Assembly: GCF_030852425.1 (NCBI RefSeq)
Contig: NZ_NSDM01000007.1
Coordinates: 186,001 to 250,000, forward strand
DNA length: 64,000 bases
Origin: Saccharothrix longispora
Lineage (GTDB): Bacteria; Actinomycetota; Actinomycetes; Mycobacteriales; Pseudonocardiaceae
Reading direction: 5' to 3'
This document shows, in pieces, positions 1-9,945 of this stretch (position 1 is its first letter; each line of letters starts with the position of its first letter). The notes under the pieces were generated by a model. The model saw nothing but the letters and a program-made list of their open reading frames with translations. It ran no database searches and had not been told where the DNA came from. A program made the translations under genes and the position numbers.

Positions 1-272
1 GCCCGCCCGACGAGGTGGGCGCAGGCCGTGATGCGCGCGGGCCACGGGCCGAGCTGATTGCGGGTGTAGGCGTAGCCGCCGGGCGCGTCCGGGTAGGCGC
101 GGTGCTGGTCCGCGGTGGAGAACGCGCAGCACAGGGCGGTCACGGCGGCGAGGAGCAGCGCGGGGAGGAACCAGGGACCGGCGACCGCCGCGGCGGGGGC
201 GAAACCCGTGAGCACACCGGCGCCCAGCGTCGCGCCGAGAGCGAGCGCGACGGCACGGGCTGTGATTGTCAC
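1..272 (-). CDS. APC-family amino acid permease, N-terminal part (cut by window edge)
   Basis: The reverse strand reads from a GTG at 272 without a stop to the window edge, giving 90 residues. The first helix carries the glycine-rich GATLGAGVL motif typical of helix 1 in amino acid/polyamine permeases of the APC superfamily. It is followed by a second hydrophobic stretch, then DAPGGYAYTRNQLG, which matches the conserved PGGxYxY loop and start of helix 3. Nearly all third positions are G or C. The role would be proton- or sodium-coupled uptake of an amino acid at the membrane; the substrate cannot be told from this fragment. It is divergent from the aminopeptidase at 471, which fits peptide and amino acid use but does not prove a link. 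Confidence 0.75.
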   Translation of the reverse strand, partial: MTITARAVALALGATLGAGVLTGFAPAAAVAGPWFLPALLLAAVTALCCAFSTADQHRAYPDAPGGYAYTRNQLGPWPARITACAHLVGR

Positions 273-470
273 CGGTACACGATCGCAGAAAAGGACCGAT
301 TGAACGCTGACCCCCGCACGGTTTACCCCCGAACGTGTTAATTGTTACTCGGTGCAATCGCGAGTGCGATGACCGAGCGTGTCGGCCGGACCTTTAGCAT
401 TCGTCACGATCCACCCCCGTTCCCGCCGCACGACCAGGAAGTGCCGGGAGGACCGCATCGAGGAGCCGCC

Positions 471-1967
471 GTGATCGCGCCGAAGCTGGCCATCACCGAC
501 AGTGACCTGAGCAGCACCGCCGCCGACGTCGTGGTGATCGGGACCACCCAGGGGCCCGCCGGCCCGGTCCTCGCGGGCGCCTCCGAGGCGGTCGACGCCG
601 CGTTCGACGGCGGCCTGCTCGGCGTGCTGGAGACCCTGGGCGCCGGCGGCAAGGCCGAGGAGGTCGTGAGCGTGCCGACGTTCGGCAAGCTGGCCGCCCC
701 GGTCGTGCTCGCGGTCGGCCTGGGCAAGCCCGCCGCCGACGGCTCGGTGTCCGAGGACCAGGTGCGCAAGGCGTCCGGCGCGGTCGCCCGCGCCCTCGCG
801 GGCCGCAAGCGCGCCGTCACCACGCTCTCCGCGCTGCACCTCGGCCCGGCCGTGGAGGGCACGCTGCTGGGCGGCTACGCCTTCACCGACTACAAGTCGG
901 CCAAGGGCGACGGCCCGGTGGCCCGGGTCGACCTCGTCGCGCCCGCCGAGGGCACCAAGCGCGCCCACAACGCCACCGTGAAGGCGTCCACCGCCGTCGC
1001 CGAGGCCGTCGCCGCCGTGCGCGACTTCGTGAACACCCCGCCGAACGACCTCTACCCGGCGTCGTTCGCCGAGCGCGCCGCCGCCCTGGCCAAGGCCGAG
1101 GGCCTCGACGTCGAGATCCTGGACGAGAAGGCGCTGCGCAAGCAGGGCTTCGGCGGCATCCTGGGCGTCGGCGGCGGCTCCAGCCGTCCCCCGCGCCTGG
1201 TGCGCATCACCTACCGGGGCGCGAAGGCCGCCAAGAAGGTGGCGCTGGTCGGCAAGGGCATCACCTTCGACACCGGCGGCATCTCCATCAAGCCGGCCGC
1301 GGGCATGGACGAGATGACCTCGGACATGGGCGGCGCGGCGGCCGTGATCGCCACCGTCGTGCTGGCGGCGAAGCTGAAGTACCCGCTGGAGGTCACCGCC
1401 TGGGCGCCGATGGCGGAGAACATGCCGTCCGGCACCGCCTACCGACCCGGCGACGTGCTGACCATGTACGGCGGCAAGACCGTCGAGGTGCTCAACACCG
1501 ACGCCGAGGGCAGGCTGATCCTGTCCGACGCGATCGTGCGGGCCTGCGAGGACGCCCCGGACTACCTGATCGAGACGTCCACGCTGACCGGCGCCCAGGT
1601 CGTGGCCCTGGGCAAGCGCACGTCGGGCGTCATGGGCACCGAGGAGTTCCGCGACCGGATCGCCGAGCTGGGTCGCGCGGTGGGCGAGCAGGCGTGGGCC
1701 ATGCCGCTGCCCGACGAGCTGCGCGGCGACCTGGACTCGCGGGTGGCGGACATCGCCAACGTGGCCGGCCACCGGTTCGGCGGCATGCTCACCGCGGGCG
1801 TGTTCCTGCGCGAGTTCGTCCCCGAGGGCGTCACCTGGGCGCACATCGACGTGGCCGGCCCGTCGTTCCACAGCGGCGGCCCGTACGGCTACACGACCAA
1901 GGGCGGCACCGGCGTGCCCGTGCGCACCCTGGCCGCGGTGCTGGCGGACATCGCCGCGAACGGCTGA
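471..1967 (+). CDS. pepA: Leucyl aminopeptidase (M17 family)
   Basis: A 498-residue M17 metallo-aminopeptidase, the usual length for the family, expected to act in the cytosol by removing N-terminal residues from peptides. The C-terminal catalytic domain has the [10 protein letters not shown] motif (about residues 258-267) with metal-binding Lys and Asp, SDMGGAA, and NTDAEGRL (about 342-349), the family signature carrying metal ligands and the catalytic Arg. The GTG at 471 is preceded by CGAGGAG. Starts further upstream would add a proline- and arginine-rich stretch not found in the family. It is followed by a strong hairpin terminator. In M. tuberculosis pepB (Rv2213) sits close to dlaT, lipB and lipA, the same neighbourhood as here. 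Confidence 0.95.
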   Translation: MIAPKLAITDSDLSSTAADVVVIGTTQGPAGPVLAGASEAVDAAFDGGLLGVLETLGAGGKAEEVVSVPTFGKLAAPVVLAVGLGKPAADGSVSEDQVRKASGAVARALAGRKRAVTTLSALHLGPAVEGTLLGGYAFTDYKSAKGDGPVARVDLVAPAEGTKRAHNATVKASTAVAEAVAAVRDFVNTPPNDLYPASFAERAAALAKAEGLDVEILDEKALRKQGFGGILGVGGGSSRPPRLVRITYRGAKAAKKVALVGKGITFDTGGISIKPAAGMDEMTSDMGGAAAVIATVVLAAKLKYPLEVTAWAPMAENMPSGTAYRPGDVLTMYGGKTVEVLNTDAEGRLILSDAIVRACEDAPDYLIETSTLTGAQVVALGKRTSGVMGTEEFRDRIAELGRAVGEQAWAMPLPDELRGDLDSRVADIANVAGHRFGGMLTAGVFLREFVPEGVTWAHIDVAGPSFHSGGPYGYTTKGGTGVPVRTLAAVLADIAANG

Positions 1968-1976
1968 TCCCGGACG

Positions 1977-2015
1977 GCCCCGGTCCGGTCGCGCACCGCG
2001 TGACCGGACCGGGGC
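1977..2015 (+). terminator. Intrinsic terminator after pepA
   Basis: A perfect 14-bp inverted repeat (GCCCCGGTCCGGTC / GACCGGACCGGGGC) with an 11-base loop begins ten bases after the pepA stop. There is no strong U-run, as is common in high-GC actinomycetes. Confidence 0.75.
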
Positions 2016-2120
2016 GCCCGACCGTCCACTTCGGACGTCGCGGTCACCGGTGACCAACAGTCCGTGACCGGCCCGTGACCGCGCGCGACCGCTCGTCGCG
2101 TCCCGGTGGACCGGCCCGCC

Positions 2121-2438
2121 CTACCCCTGGTTCTTGCGGCGCGAGTACTCGCGCATCCGCTTCGGGTACCCCACGATCCCCGCGTCGTAGATCGGGATGC
2201 CGAGCTTCTTCGCGAACTTCTTCGCGCCGTCCGCGCCGTCGATGCGGCGGCGCGTCCACTCGCCGTCGTGCGCCACGAGCACGACCGTGGTCTCGGTCAC
2301 GGTCGTCTTGGGCTCGACGTACGCCTCCACGCCGCGCCTCGCCGCCGCCCACTTCTCCAGGTGACCGGTGTCCGCTGACGTGGACTCCCTCAGCACGCCG
2401 GGGCGCTTCTTCCTGCGAAAACGGTCGAACAGGCCCAC
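2121..2438 (-). CDS. Small conserved basic protein of unknown function
   Basis: A 105-residue, Lys/Arg-rich cytosolic protein starting VGLFDRFRRKKRPG and ending YPKRMREYSRRKNQG. The GTG start at 2438 is fixed by a perfect AGGAGG (2446-2451) seven bases upstream; longer starts would run through the divergent promoter region. The central part contains an EAYVEPKTTVTETTVVLVAHDG beta-rich stretch, then a stretch reading AKKLGIPIYD. I recognise it as resembling small actinobacterial proteins often annotated loosely as oxidoreductase-like, but I see no cofactor motif and do not assign a function. It is divergent from lpd with about 175 bases between the starts. Confidence 0.75.
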   Translation of the reverse strand: MGLFDRFRRKKRPGVLRESTSADTGHLEKWAAARRGVEAYVEPKTTVTETTVVLVAHDGEWTRRRIDGADGAKKFAKKLGIPIYDAGIVGYPKRMREYSRRKNQG

Positions 2439-2613
2439 CAGGGCACCTCCTGCCGCGACTCCTGGCGACCATGGTGCCGGCGCGCGGGTAAAGGGGAGGC
2501 CAAATCCTCCGAACAGGACACCGCGTCGCCGTCCCCCCCGAGGTAGTGACAAGATGGAAACCACACGCGCGCACCCGCGCGGAGTAAGGCATCAAGCTCT
2601 CCAGGGAGATCCC

Positions 2614-3984
2614 GTGACCGACACCTCCGCCGACCTCGTGATCCTCGGTGGCGGCTCGGGCGGCTACGCCTGCGCGTTCCGCGCGGCGGAGCTCGGCCTG
2701 TCCGTCGTCCTGGTCGAGAAGGACAAGCTGGGGGGCACCTGCCTGCACCGCGGCTGCATCCCGACCAAGGCGCTGCTGCACGCGGCGGAGGTCGCGGACA
2801 ACGCGCGCGAGGGCGACCAGTTCGGGGTGAAGTCGTCGCTGGAGGGCATCGACATCGCGGGTGTGAACTCCTACAAGGACGGCGTGGTCGGCCGGCTCTA
2901 CAAGGGCCTCCAGGGTCTGGCCAAGGCCAACAAGGTCACCCTGGTCGAGGGCGCGGGCACGTTCGTCGGCGACAAGACCGTCGAGGTGAACGGCGACCGG
3001 TACACCGGCAGGAACGTCGTGCTGGCCACCGGCTCGTACGCCCGCAGCCTGCCCGGCCTGGAGATCGGCGGCCGGATCATCACCAGCGACCAGGCGCTCA
3101 ACCTGGACTTCGTCCCGGAGAAGGTCGTCGTGCTCGGCGGCGGCGTGATCGGCGTCGAGTTCGCCAGCGTGTGGTCCTCGTTCGGCGCGGACGTGACCAT
3201 CGTGGAGGCGCTGCCCCGCCTGGTCCCCGCCGAGGACGAGTACGCGTCCAAGCAGCTGGAGCGCGCGTTCCGCCGCCGCGGCATCAAGTTCAAGACCGGC
3301 GTGAAGTTCACCGGCGCCACCCAGACCGGGACCGGCGTCTCGGTGACCCTGGAGTCCGGCGACGTGCTCGACGCCGACCTGCTGCTGGTGGCCGTCGGCC
3401 GCGGCCCCAACACCGCCGGCCACGGCTACGAGGAGGCGGGCGTCGCGGTCGAGCGCGGTTTCGTCACCACGAACGAGCGCCTGGAGACCTCGCTGCCCGG
3501 CGTGTACGCCGTCGGCGACATCGTCCGCGGCCTCCAGCTCGCGCACCGCGGCTTCCAGCAGGGCATCTTCGTGGCCGAGGAGATCGCGGGCCAGAACCCG
3601 AAGGTGATCGACGAGGCGGGCATCCCGCGCGTCACCTACTGCAAGCCCGAGGTCGCGTCGGTGGGTCTCACCGAGGCCGCCGCGAAGGAGAAGTTCGGCT
3701 CCGTCGAGACGTTCGTCTACGACCTCGCGGGCAACGGCAAGAGCCAGATCCTGAAGACCGCCGGTGGCGTCAAGCTCGTGAAGGCGCCCGATGGCCCGGT
3801 GGTCGGTGTCACCATGGTCGGCGAGCGGGTCGGCGAGCTGATCGGTGAAGCCCAGCTGATCTACAGCTGGGAGGCGTACCCCGAGGACGTGGCTCCGCTG
3901 ATCCACGCCCACCCGACCCAGACAGAAGCCCTCGGCGAAGCCTTCCTCGCCTTGGCCGGCAAGCCGCTGCACGTGCACGGCTGA
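2614..3984 (+). CDS. lpdA: Dihydrolipoamide dehydrogenase (E3)
   Basis: A 456-residue FAD-dependent disulfide oxidoreductase that reoxidises the dihydrolipoyl groups of 2-oxoacid dehydrogenase E2 subunits using NAD+. The N-terminal FAD motif GGGSGGYA (about residues 12-19) is followed by the redox-active pair Cys43/Cys48 in [13 protein letters not shown]. The NAD motif [11 protein letters not shown] lies mid-protein and the C-terminal interface has HAHPTQTE with the active-site His-Glu pair. The GTG start at 2614 has AGGGA upstream. It lies 55 bases before the E2 gene on the same strand, so E3 and E2 are probably one transcription unit. Confidence 0.96.
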   Translation: MTDTSADLVILGGGSGGYACAFRAAELGLSVVLVEKDKLGGTCLHRGCIPTKALLHAAEVADNAREGDQFGVKSSLEGIDIAGVNSYKDGVVGRLYKGLQGLAKANKVTLVEGAGTFVGDKTVEVNGDRYTGRNVVLATGSYARSLPGLEIGGRIITSDQALNLDFVPEKVVVLGGGVIGVEFASVWSSFGADVTIVEALPRLVPAEDEYASKQLERAFRRRGIKFKTGVKFTGATQTGTGVSVTLESGDVLDADLLLVAVGRGPNTAGHGYEEAGVAVERGFVTTNERLETSLPGVYAVGDIVRGLQLAHRGFQQGIFVAEEIAGQNPKVIDEAGIPRVTYCKPEVASVGLTEAAAKEKFGSVETFVYDLAGNGKSQILKTAGGVKLVKAPDGPVVGVTMVGERVGELIGEAQLIYSWEAYPEDVAPLIHAHPTQTEALGEAFLALAGKPLHVHG

Positions 3985-4039
3985 CCGTCGCACCCCAGTC
4001 AGCCGAACTTCGACCCACGCACGAGGAGTCAGCGAAAAG

Positions 4040-5782
4040 ATGGCCTTCTCCGTCCAAATGCCCGCACTCGGCGAAAGCGTCACCGAGGGCACGGTCACCC
4101 GCTGGTTGAAGCAGGAGGGTGACCGCGTCGAGGTCGACGAGCCGTTGCTGGAGGTCTCGACCGACAAGGTCGACACCGAGATCCCCTCGCCCGCCGCCGG
4201 CGTGCTCCAGAAGATCGTCGCCCAGGAGGACGAGACCGTCGAGGTCGGCGCCGAGCTGGCCGTGATCGGCGACGGTTCCGGTTCCGACTCCGGTTCCTCC
4301 GACTCGACCTCCGGCGGCGGCACCGCGCCCGCCGAGGAGGCGCAGCCCGAGCCGCAGTCCGAGCCCGAGCCCGAGCCGGCGCGGACCGACTCCGGTTCGG
4401 GTTCGTCCGGCTCCGGTTCGTCCGGCTCCGGTTCGGGTTCCGGCCCGGCCGAGGGCACCCCGGTGACCATGCCCGCCCTGGGCGAGAGCGTCACCGAGGG
4501 CACCGTGACCCGGTGGCTGAAGGCCGTCGGCGACTCGGTCGAGGTCGACGAGCCGCTGCTGGAGGTCTCGACCGACAAGGTCGACACCGAGATCCCTTCC
4601 CCGGTCGCCGGCACCCTGCTGGAGATCACCGCGGGCGAGGACGAGACCGTCGAGGTCGGCGGTCAGCTGGCCGTGGTCGGCTCCGGTTCGCCGGCCCCCG
4701 AGGCCGAGCAGCCGAAGGCCGAAGAGCCGAAGGCCGAGCTCAAGGCGGAGCCGAAGCAGGAGGCCGCGCAGCCCGCTCCCGCCGAGGCCCCCGCGCAGGC
4801 CGAGGCCGCCCCGTCCGGTGACGAGTCGTCGAACGGCGCGCCTTATGTCACGCCGCTGGTGCGCAAGCTGGCGTCGGAGAACGGCATCGACCTGAACGCC
4901 CTCAAGGGCACCGGCGTCGGCGGTCGCATCCGCAAGCAGGACGTGCTGGCCGCCGTCGAGGCGAAGAAGGCCCCGGCCCCCGCGCCGGCCGCTCCCGCCG
5001 CCCCGGCCGCGTCCGCCCCGGCGCAGCGCACCGCCACCCCGGCCGCCGACACCAGCGGCAAGCGCGGCACCGTGCAGAAGCTGCCCCGGCTGCGCCAGAT
5101 CGTGGCCCAGCGGACCCGCGAGTCCCTCCAGGTCTCGGCGCAGCTCACCCAGGTGTTCGAGGTGGACGTCACCAAGATCGCCCGGTTGCGCAACCGCGCC
5201 AAGGTCGCGTTCGAGCAGCGCGAGGGCACGAAGCTGACGTTCCTGCCGTTCTTCGCCAAGGCCGCCGTGGAGGCGCTGAAGCAGCACCCGGTGCTGAACG
5301 CCTCCATCGACGAGGAGAAGAAGGAGATCGTCTACCACGGCGCCGAGCACCTGGGCATCGCGATCGACACCGAGCGCGGCCTGCTCAACGCGGTGATCGC
5401 GAACGCGGGCGACCTGAACCTGGCGGGCCTGTCGCACAAGATCGGCGACCTGGCCTCGCGGGCGCGGGCGAACAAGTTGACGCCGGACGAGCTGACCGGC
5501 GGCACGTTCTCGCTGACCAACCTGGGCAGCAACGGCGCGCTGTTCGACACCCCGATCATCCAGCAGCCGCAGGTCGGCATCCTGGGCGTCGGCGTGGTCA
5601 AGAAGCGCCCGGTCGTGATCACGGACGAGAGCGGCGACGACACCATCGCCATCCGTTCGATGGCCTACCTGGCCCTGACCTACGACCACCGGCTGGTGGA
5701 CGGCGCCGACGCGGGCCGCTTCCTCACCACCGTGAAGAACCGCCTGGAAGAGGGCTCTTTCGAAGCCGACCTCGGCCTCTGA
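4040..5782 (+). CDS. sucB: Dihydrolipoamide acyltransferase (E2) with two lipoyl domains
   Basis: A 580-residue E2 component of the pyruvate or 2-oxoglutarate dehydrogenase complex. There are two N-terminal lipoyl domains (about 1-78 and 146-222), each with the lipoylation motif [14 protein letters not shown]; they are joined by a Ser/Gly- and Glu/Pro-rich linker. A peripheral subunit-binding domain follows (about 270-305, [16 protein letters not shown]...GTGVGGRI), then an Ala/Pro linker and a catalytic acyltransferase domain ending with [16 protein letters not shown], which holds the catalytic His and Asp. Actinobacterial E2s of this type (DlaT in M. tuberculosis) can serve pyruvate dehydrogenase, so the sucB label does not settle the substrate. 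LipB and LipA, needed to lipoylate it, are encoded nearby. Confidence 0.95.
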   Translation: MAFSVQMPALGESVTEGTVTRWLKQEGDRVEVDEPLLEVSTDKVDTEIPSPAAGVLQKIVAQEDETVEVGAELAVIGDGSGSDSGSSDSTSGGGTAPAEEAQPEPQSEPEPEPARTDSGSGSSGSGSSGSGSGSGPAEGTPVTMPALGESVTEGTVTRWLKAVGDSVEVDEPLLEVSTDKVDTEIPSPVAGTLLEITAGEDETVEVGGQLAVVGSGSPAPEAEQPKAEEPKAELKAEPKQEAAQPAPAEAPAQAEAAPSGDESSNGAPYVTPLVRKLASENGIDLNALKGTGVGGRIRKQDVLAAVEAKKAPAPAPAAPAAPAASAPAQRTATPAADTSGKRGTVQKLPRLRQIVAQRTRESLQVSAQLTQVFEVDVTKIARLRNRAKVAFEQREGTKLTFLPFFAKAAVEALKQHPVLNASIDEEKKEIVYHGAEHLGIAIDTERGLLNAVIANAGDLNLAGLSHKIGDLASRARANKLTPDELTGGTFSLTNLGSNGALFDTPIIQQPQVGILGVGVVKKRPVVITDESGDDTIAIRSMAYLALTYDHRLVDGADAGRFLTTVKNRLEEGSFEADLGL

Positions 5783-5795
5783 CGGCAGCTCTTCC

Positions 5796-5830
5796 GAGGG
5801 CCGCTCCCGCTGTCGGCGGGGGCGGCCCTC
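5796..5830 (+). terminator. Intrinsic terminator after sucB
   Basis: A 15-bp stem (5796-5810 with 5816-5830) with one G-U wobble and a five-base loop lies 14 bases past the sucB stop. Confidence 0.8.
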
Positions 5831-5861
5831 GCCGTTGTCGGGACATCGCTACCCTGCGTGC

Positions 5862-6743
5862 GTGGATGAGGACTTACCACCGCCCGATGTCGATCGCGTG
5901 CACAACCACATGGCAGGCGACGCGGGGACCGTGCTGCAAGCGGGATCGATCATGGTCAGCCAGCTGTCGTCGAGGGTCGTCCGGGTCATCGTCGCCGTGC
6001 TGAGCGTGATCGCCCTCGCGGCGGTGTCCATCACGGTCTGGGTGTGGTGGCCCCGCCCACCAGTCGCAGCACCGACTTCCTCCCCACCCGGGGGCACGTC
6101 GTCCTCCACCGCCGAGGCCGCCTCGGCACCGTTGGTCGTCGCCGCGCAGTCCATGAACTGGAAGTGCTCGATCGACTGGCTGGTGCCGCGGGCTCCCGAC
6201 CAGGTCGACCTGACCAGGTCGGAGGATCTGGTACTGCGCTGGAACGACTGGCCGGCACTGGCCGACGGCGTGGCAGCCGACCGGGGACAGGTGCAGCTCA
6301 CCGTCCAGCCCAAGGGCACCGCGAGCGTGGTGCTCACCGGAATGCGCATCAGGGTCACTGATCGGCGGCAGCCGATGGCGGGAACGTCCTTGGACGGGCG
6401 GTGCGGGGGCCCGGAGACATTTCGATGGGTCGATGTCGACCTGGACGAGGAGCAGCCGGAAGTTCGCGGCAGGCCGCTGGACGCGAGGGCGCTCGCCGAG
6501 GCCGAGACCAATGGGTGGCGGGTCGACCCCGTGACGTTCCCCTACGAGATCACCGCTCAGGACAGCGAGACGTTCTTCATCTCTGCTTCCACTTCGGCGT
6601 GCGACTGCTCGTGGGTGGTCGAGTTCGACTGGGCGGCGGGCGGCGAGACCGGTCAGTTCGTCGTCGACAAGATGTTCCGCACGAGCGCGAGTTCACGAGC
6701 GGTGCGGTGCTCAGTGCTCAGTGAGCGGGTGACGTGCCCGTGA
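5862..6743 (+). CDS. Membrane-anchored hypothetical protein
   Basis: About 293 residues with a short cytosolic N-terminus, one membrane helix (about residues 37-62, VVRVIVAVLSVIALAAVSITVWVWW), a Pro/Ser/Thr-rich linker, and a beta-rich extracytoplasmic domain. That domain contains Cys-pair candidates (CSIDW, RCGGPE, ACDCSW, VRCSV, VTCP). The start is uncertain: GTG 5862, ATG 5910 and ATG 5952 are all possible and none has a convincing ribosome-binding site. The stop overlaps the start of the next gene (GTGA at 6740-6743), so the pair is translationally coupled. I do not recognise a family. An exported protein anchored in the membrane and stabilised by disulfides is an inference. Confidence 0.65.
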   Translation: MDEDLPPPDVDRVHNHMAGDAGTVLQAGSIMVSQLSSRVVRVIVAVLSVIALAAVSITVWVWWPRPPVAAPTSSPPGGTSSSTAEAASAPLVVAAQSMNWKCSIDWLVPRAPDQVDLTRSEDLVLRWNDWPALADGVAADRGQVQLTVQPKGTASVVLTGMRIRVTDRRQPMAGTSLDGRCGGPETFRWVDVDLDEEQPEVRGRPLDARALAEAETNGWRVDPVTFPYEITAQDSETFFISASTSACDCSWVVEFDWAAGGETGQFVVDKMFRTSASSRAVRCSVLSERVTCP

Positions 6744-7276
6744 GCCCCGTGATCGGGAAGAGGGATCTCGCTGTCATCCGGGGTTTGGCGGGTGTCACCG
6801 CCCTGTGCGCGGTGCTGCTCACAATCGCACCGGACGACGGCGAACGAGCAGCGCCACCACCAAGCCACGCGGCGCCCACCGCCTCCTCATCGACGACGAC
6901 CGACTCGGTGCCGTGCGGCGAGCCGGGAGGCGGTGCAACGCTGCCCGCCGGGTACGCGGACATGATCCGCGCGGTCCACGACGCCGCCTGCCGCCGAGAC
7001 CACGACGGGCTTGTCCCGTTCATGACCGATCCCTTCGACGCTGCGGGCAGGAGCCCGGCGGAGGTCGTCGCGGCATGGCGCGAGGCGTACCCCGACGGCA
7101 CCGACCTGGCGGTGCTGGCCGCCACGTTGGAGACCTTGCCCCGGTCCGATCAGGGCGGGGTGGTGTTCTGCCAGCCCAGTGGCGCGATCGTGGCTTTCGC
7201 CCGGGGCACACACGACCGACCTGGCGGGCTCAGCGAGTTCAGCATCACGCGTTACCTGTCGTCGACGGCCTGCTGA
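6740..7276 (+). CDS. Exported hypothetical protein coupled to the preceding gene
   Basis: About 178 residues. The N-terminus has a hydrophobic stretch (LAVIRGLAGVTALCAVLLTIA, about 9-29) followed by a Pro/Ser/Thr-rich segment, then a domain with paired cysteines (SVPCGEPG, DAACRRDH, VVFCQPSG, terminal SSTAC). The GTG at 6740 overlaps the previous TGA by four bases; a second GTG at 6734 is in frame. The region MIRAVHDAACRRDHDGLVPFM resembles small secreted SnoaL- or lumazine-like folds only loosely, so no function is assigned. Coupling suggests that the two secreted proteins act together. Confidence 0.65.
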   Translation: MSPVIGKRDLAVIRGLAGVTALCAVLLTIAPDDGERAAPPPSHAAPTASSSTTTDSVPCGEPGGGATLPAGYADMIRAVHDAACRRDHDGLVPFMTDPFDAAGRSPAEVVAAWREAYPDGTDLAVLAATLETLPRSDQGGVVFCQPSGAIVAFARGTHDRPGGLSEFSITRYLSSTAC

Positions 7277-7297
7277 GCGACGACAGGCGGTTCTCCC

Positions 7298-7334
7298 GAG
7301 GGCAGCTCCCGCGCCGTGTGGGGGGGCGGCCCTC
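7298..7334 (+). terminator. Imperfect hairpin terminator
   Basis: GAGGGCAGCTCCCGC pairs imperfectly with GGGGGGGCGGCCCTC about 22 bases after the stop at 7276. It resembles the hairpin after sucB, with GAGGGC...GCCCTC outer arms. Confidence 0.5.
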
Positions 7335-7370
7335 GCCGTTCCGCCGGTGTCCGCCGGCAGGATGTGCGGC

Positions 7371-7628
7371 ATGGACCCGGACATGCGCCTGGAAGTCCCG
7401 CCGGGCTTCGACGACTCCGACGACGACGGGCAGGTCCACCCGGTCGCCCGCCGGCTGTTCAGCGGCGCCACCAACGCCGACGCCTTCCGCAAGGCGATGG
7501 AGTGGGTCGGTGCGCACGACGTGTTCATCATGGGCCTCGACTGGGACCGCGCGTTCGACGAGCCCGAACCCTTCACCCTGTCCCTCTTCTTCCGGTTCGA
7601 GCTGCCGGACGAGGACGACGAGGACTGA
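7371..7628 (+). CDS. Small acidic hypothetical protein
   Basis: An 85-residue, strongly acidic protein starting MDPDMRLEVPPGFDDSDDD and ending FELPDEDDED. The middle (VARRLFSGATNADAFRKAMEWVGAHDVFIMGLDWDRAF) is probably helical. ATG 7371 has GCAGGA eight bases upstream; an in-frame ATG at 7362 is the alternative. Codon third positions are almost all G or C, which supports real coding. It sits alone between a terminator and the epimerase gene. I do not recognise the family. Confidence 0.6.
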   Translation: MDPDMRLEVPPGFDDSDDDGQVHPVARRLFSGATNADAFRKAMEWVGAHDVFIMGLDWDRAFDEPEPFTLSLFFRFELPDEDDED

Positions 7629-7715
7629 CGGACGGCGCAGGACGACCGCTTCGGGTGATGTGGACGACTCGCCGGCCGCTGTGCAACCCGACGCCCCCTG
7701 CGGGACGATCAAGGC

Positions 7716-8603
7716 ATGCGGGTGGTCGTGGCGGGTTCGTCGGGTCTGATCGGCACGAGTCTGGTGGCCGCGTTGCGCGGCGCCGGGCACGAGGTCGTGC
7801 GGTTGGTCCGCCGCCGCCCGGCGGCCCCCGACGAACGCGGCTGGGACCCGCCCGCCGCGCGGATCGACGCGGGCTGCCTCGACGGCGCGGACGCGGTGGT
7901 CAACCTGTGCGGCGCCGGGGTGGCCGACAAGCGGTGGACGGACGCGCGCAAGCAGGTGCTGCTGGACAGCCGCACGGTGCCGACCGAGGTGCTCGCCGCC
8001 GCGGTCGTGGAGCACGGCGTGCCGGTCCTGGTGAACGCGAGCGCCATCGGCTACTACGGCGACACCGGTGACGAGCTCGTCACCGAGGACACCTCCTCGG
8101 GCACCGGCTTCCTGGCCGACCTGTGCCGCCAGTGGGAGGCCGCGACCGCGCCCGCCGAGGCGGCCGCGCGGGTGGTGAAGTTGCGCACCGGGCTGGTGAT
8201 CAGCCCGTCCGGGGGGCTGTTCGGCGCGATCAGGCCGCTGTTCACGTTCTTCCTCGGCGGCCGCCTCGGCGACGGCCGCCAGTACATGCCGTGGATCTCC
8301 CTCGACGACGCCGTGTCGGCCATCCGGTTCGTCCTGGAGCACGACGACGTGCGCGGGCCGGTGAACCTGACGGCGCCCAGCCCGGTCACGAACGCCGAGT
8401 TCACCCGCACCGTCGGGCACGCGCTGCACCGCCCGACGCCGTGGGTGGTGCCCGGCTTCGTCCTCAGGGCCGTCCTCGGCCAACTCGCGGAGGAGGGCGT
8501 CCTGGCCGGTCAGCGGGCCGTCCCCCGCGTGCTCGACCGGAACGGCTTCACGTTCCTGCATCCCGCGCTCGGGGCGGCCGTGGCGGCGGCCGCGGGACGA
8601 TGA
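7716..8603 (+). CDS. TIGR01777-family NAD(P)-binding epimerase-like protein
   Basis: A 295-residue extended short-chain dehydrogenase/reductase of the SDR39U1 (TIGR01777) group. The N-terminus shows the nucleotide-binding motif VVAGSSGLIGTSLVAAL. ADAVVNLCGAG and the VNASAIGYYGDTGDE segment with the active-site YY follow, then the C-terminal DUF1731-like part (ARVVLDRNGFTFLHPAL type). The substrate of this family is not established. The stop overlaps the next start (ATGA at 8600-8603). An epimerase of this kind lies between dlaT and lipB in mycobacteria (Rv2216), so the position is conserved even though here a PAP2 gene intervenes. Confidence 0.88.
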   Translation: MRVVVAGSSGLIGTSLVAALRGAGHEVVRLVRRRPAAPDERGWDPPAARIDAGCLDGADAVVNLCGAGVADKRWTDARKQVLLDSRTVPTEVLAAAVVEHGVPVLVNASAIGYYGDTGDELVTEDTSSGTGFLADLCRQWEAATAPAEAAARVVKLRTGLVISPSGGLFGAIRPLFTFFLGGRLGDGRQYMPWISLDDAVSAIRFVLEHDDVRGPVNLTAPSPVTNAEFTRTVGHALHRPTPWVVPGFVLRAVLGQLAEEGVLAGQRAVPRVLDRNGFTFLHPALGAAVAAAAGR

Positions 8604-9199
8604 TCCTGCTCCCGGTCGGCGCGCTCCTCGCGCTGGCCTCGCTGGTGCTGGGCTTCTCGGTGCGCCAGGACGTGCCGGCGGTGGACCGCGGCCTGCACCT
8701 GGCCGCGGCGGACCTGGAGCCGGGGTTCACCCACTCGGCGACGGTCGTCAGCTTCGTGCTGAGCCCCGGCCTGGCCACGATCGCCCTGCTGTCCCTGGTC
8801 GCACGGGCCGCGCTCGCGCGGGACCCGCTCGTCCTCAGGGCGGCCGCGCTGCTCGGCGCGTGCTGGTCGACGGTCTTCGCGCGTCACATCTACCAGCGGG
8901 TCCGGCCGATCGACTTCCCGAAGTGGAGCTACCCGAGCGGGCACGTCACCGCGGTCGCGGCGGTCGCGTTCACCGCCGTCGTGCTGACCGCCCACCTGGC
9001 CCGCAGGCACCTGCGCGCGGCCGTCGCGCTGGCCGTCGCGGCCGTCGGCGCCACGGCCGCGAGCCGCGTCGTGCTGGAGATGCACTGGTTCACCGACACC
9101 GCGGGCGCGGTCCTCGCCGTGACCGGCGTCGGACTGCTCGTCGCCCACGCCCTGCGGCTGCTGCCGCTGGGCGTAGGGTCGAGACGTGAGCAGTCCTGA
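8600..9199 (+). CDS. PAP2-superfamily membrane phosphatase
   Basis: A 199-residue protein with about five to six membrane helices. The three phosphatidic acid phosphatase motifs are visible: RHIYQRVRP (95-103, where the usual first Lys is Arg), PSGH (112-115) and [12 protein letters not shown] (155-166) with the catalytic His and Asp. The likely activity is dephosphorylation of a lipid phosphate or polyprenyl pyrophosphate at the membrane; the substrate is unknown. The ATG overlaps the epimerase stop by four bases, and the 3' end overlaps the lipB start by 14 bases, so the three genes are tightly coupled. Confidence 0.88.
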   Translation: MILLPVGALLALASLVLGFSVRQDVPAVDRGLHLAAADLEPGFTHSATVVSFVLSPGLATIALLSLVARAALARDPLVLRAAALLGACWSTVFARHIYQRVRPIDFPKWSYPSGHVTAVAAVAFTAVVLTAHLARRHLRAAVALAVAAVGATAASRVVLEMHWFTDTAGAVLAVTGVGLLVAHALRLLPLGVGSRREQS

Positions 9200-9929
9200 C
9201 CTCTCCTGCCGCGCCTCGACCGACCCGATCGACGTGCGCGAACTGGGCACCATCGACTACCTGGCCGCCTGGGACCTGCAACGCGAGCTGGCCGAGCGGC
9301 GCGCCGAGGGCGCCATCGGCGACACGATGCTCCTGCTGGAGCACCCCTCGGTCTACACCTGCGGCCGGCGCACCGAACCCGAGGAGCGCCCGACGGGCGG
9401 CGACATCCCGGTCGTCGACGTCGACCGGGGTGGCAAGATCACCTGGCACGGCCCCGGCCAGCTGGTGGGTTACCCGATCGTGGCCCTCACCGAGCCGCTG
9501 GACGTCGTGCGGTACGTGCGCCGCCTGGAGCAGGCGCTGATCCACGTGTGCGACCAGCTCGGCGTGCCCACGGGCCGTGTCGAGGGTCGCAGCGGCGTGT
9601 GGATCGCGGCCGACGACAAGGGCGGCGAGCGCAAGGTGGCCGCCATCGGCATCCGGGTGCAGCGCGGCGTGACCATGCACGGCTTCGAGATCAACTGCAA
9701 CGCGGACCTGGACGCGTTCGGCGCCATCATCCCGTGCGGCATCCGGGACGCGGGCGTCGCGTCGCTGTCGCACGAGCTGGGCCGGGACGTGACCGTGGAC
9801 GAGGTGCGGCCGCTGGCGCGGGCGGCCGTCATCGACGCGCTGAACGGCGACCTGCCCTTGACCGACCGCACGTTGGCGCGTCGGGACCCCGTGGCGGCGG
9901 GCGTGACGTTCGCGGTGCGGACCGGCTGA
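9186..9929 (+). CDS. lipB: Lipoyl(octanoyl) transferase
   Basis: A 247-residue LipB that moves octanoate from octanoyl-ACP to lipoyl domains, forming an acyl-enzyme on cysteine. Visible are [17 protein letters not shown] (81-97), the catalytic Lys150 in ERKVAAIGI, and the catalytic Cys184 in IIPCGI. The GTG start at 9186 follows AGGGTCGAG. It overlaps the PAP2 gene. It works with LipA (14747) on the E2 lipoyl domains at 4040; the octanoyl-ACP would come from the ACP and Fab enzymes encoded at 31.9-35.3 kb. Confidence 0.96.
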   Translation: MSSPDLSCRASTDPIDVRELGTIDYLAAWDLQRELAERRAEGAIGDTMLLLEHPSVYTCGRRTEPEERPTGGDIPVVDVDRGGKITWHGPGQLVGYPIVALTEPLDVVRYVRRLEQALIHVCDQLGVPTGRVEGRSGVWIAADDKGGERKVAAIGIRVQRGVTMHGFEINCNADLDAFGAIIPCGIRDAGVASLSHELGRDVTVDEVRPLARAAVIDALNGDLPLTDRTLARRDPVAAGVTFAVRTG

Positions 9930-9945
9930 CAAGGACACCCCTCCC

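Noticed and set aside
15-341. Open frame on the + strand at the left edge
   Set aside because: It is antisense to the APC permease N-terminus, whose motifs and codon bias are clear.
345-2057. Long reverse-strand open frame opposite pepA
   Set aside because: A shadow frame typical of high-GC DNA, rich in Gly/Arg/His with no domain; pepA motifs are on the other strand.
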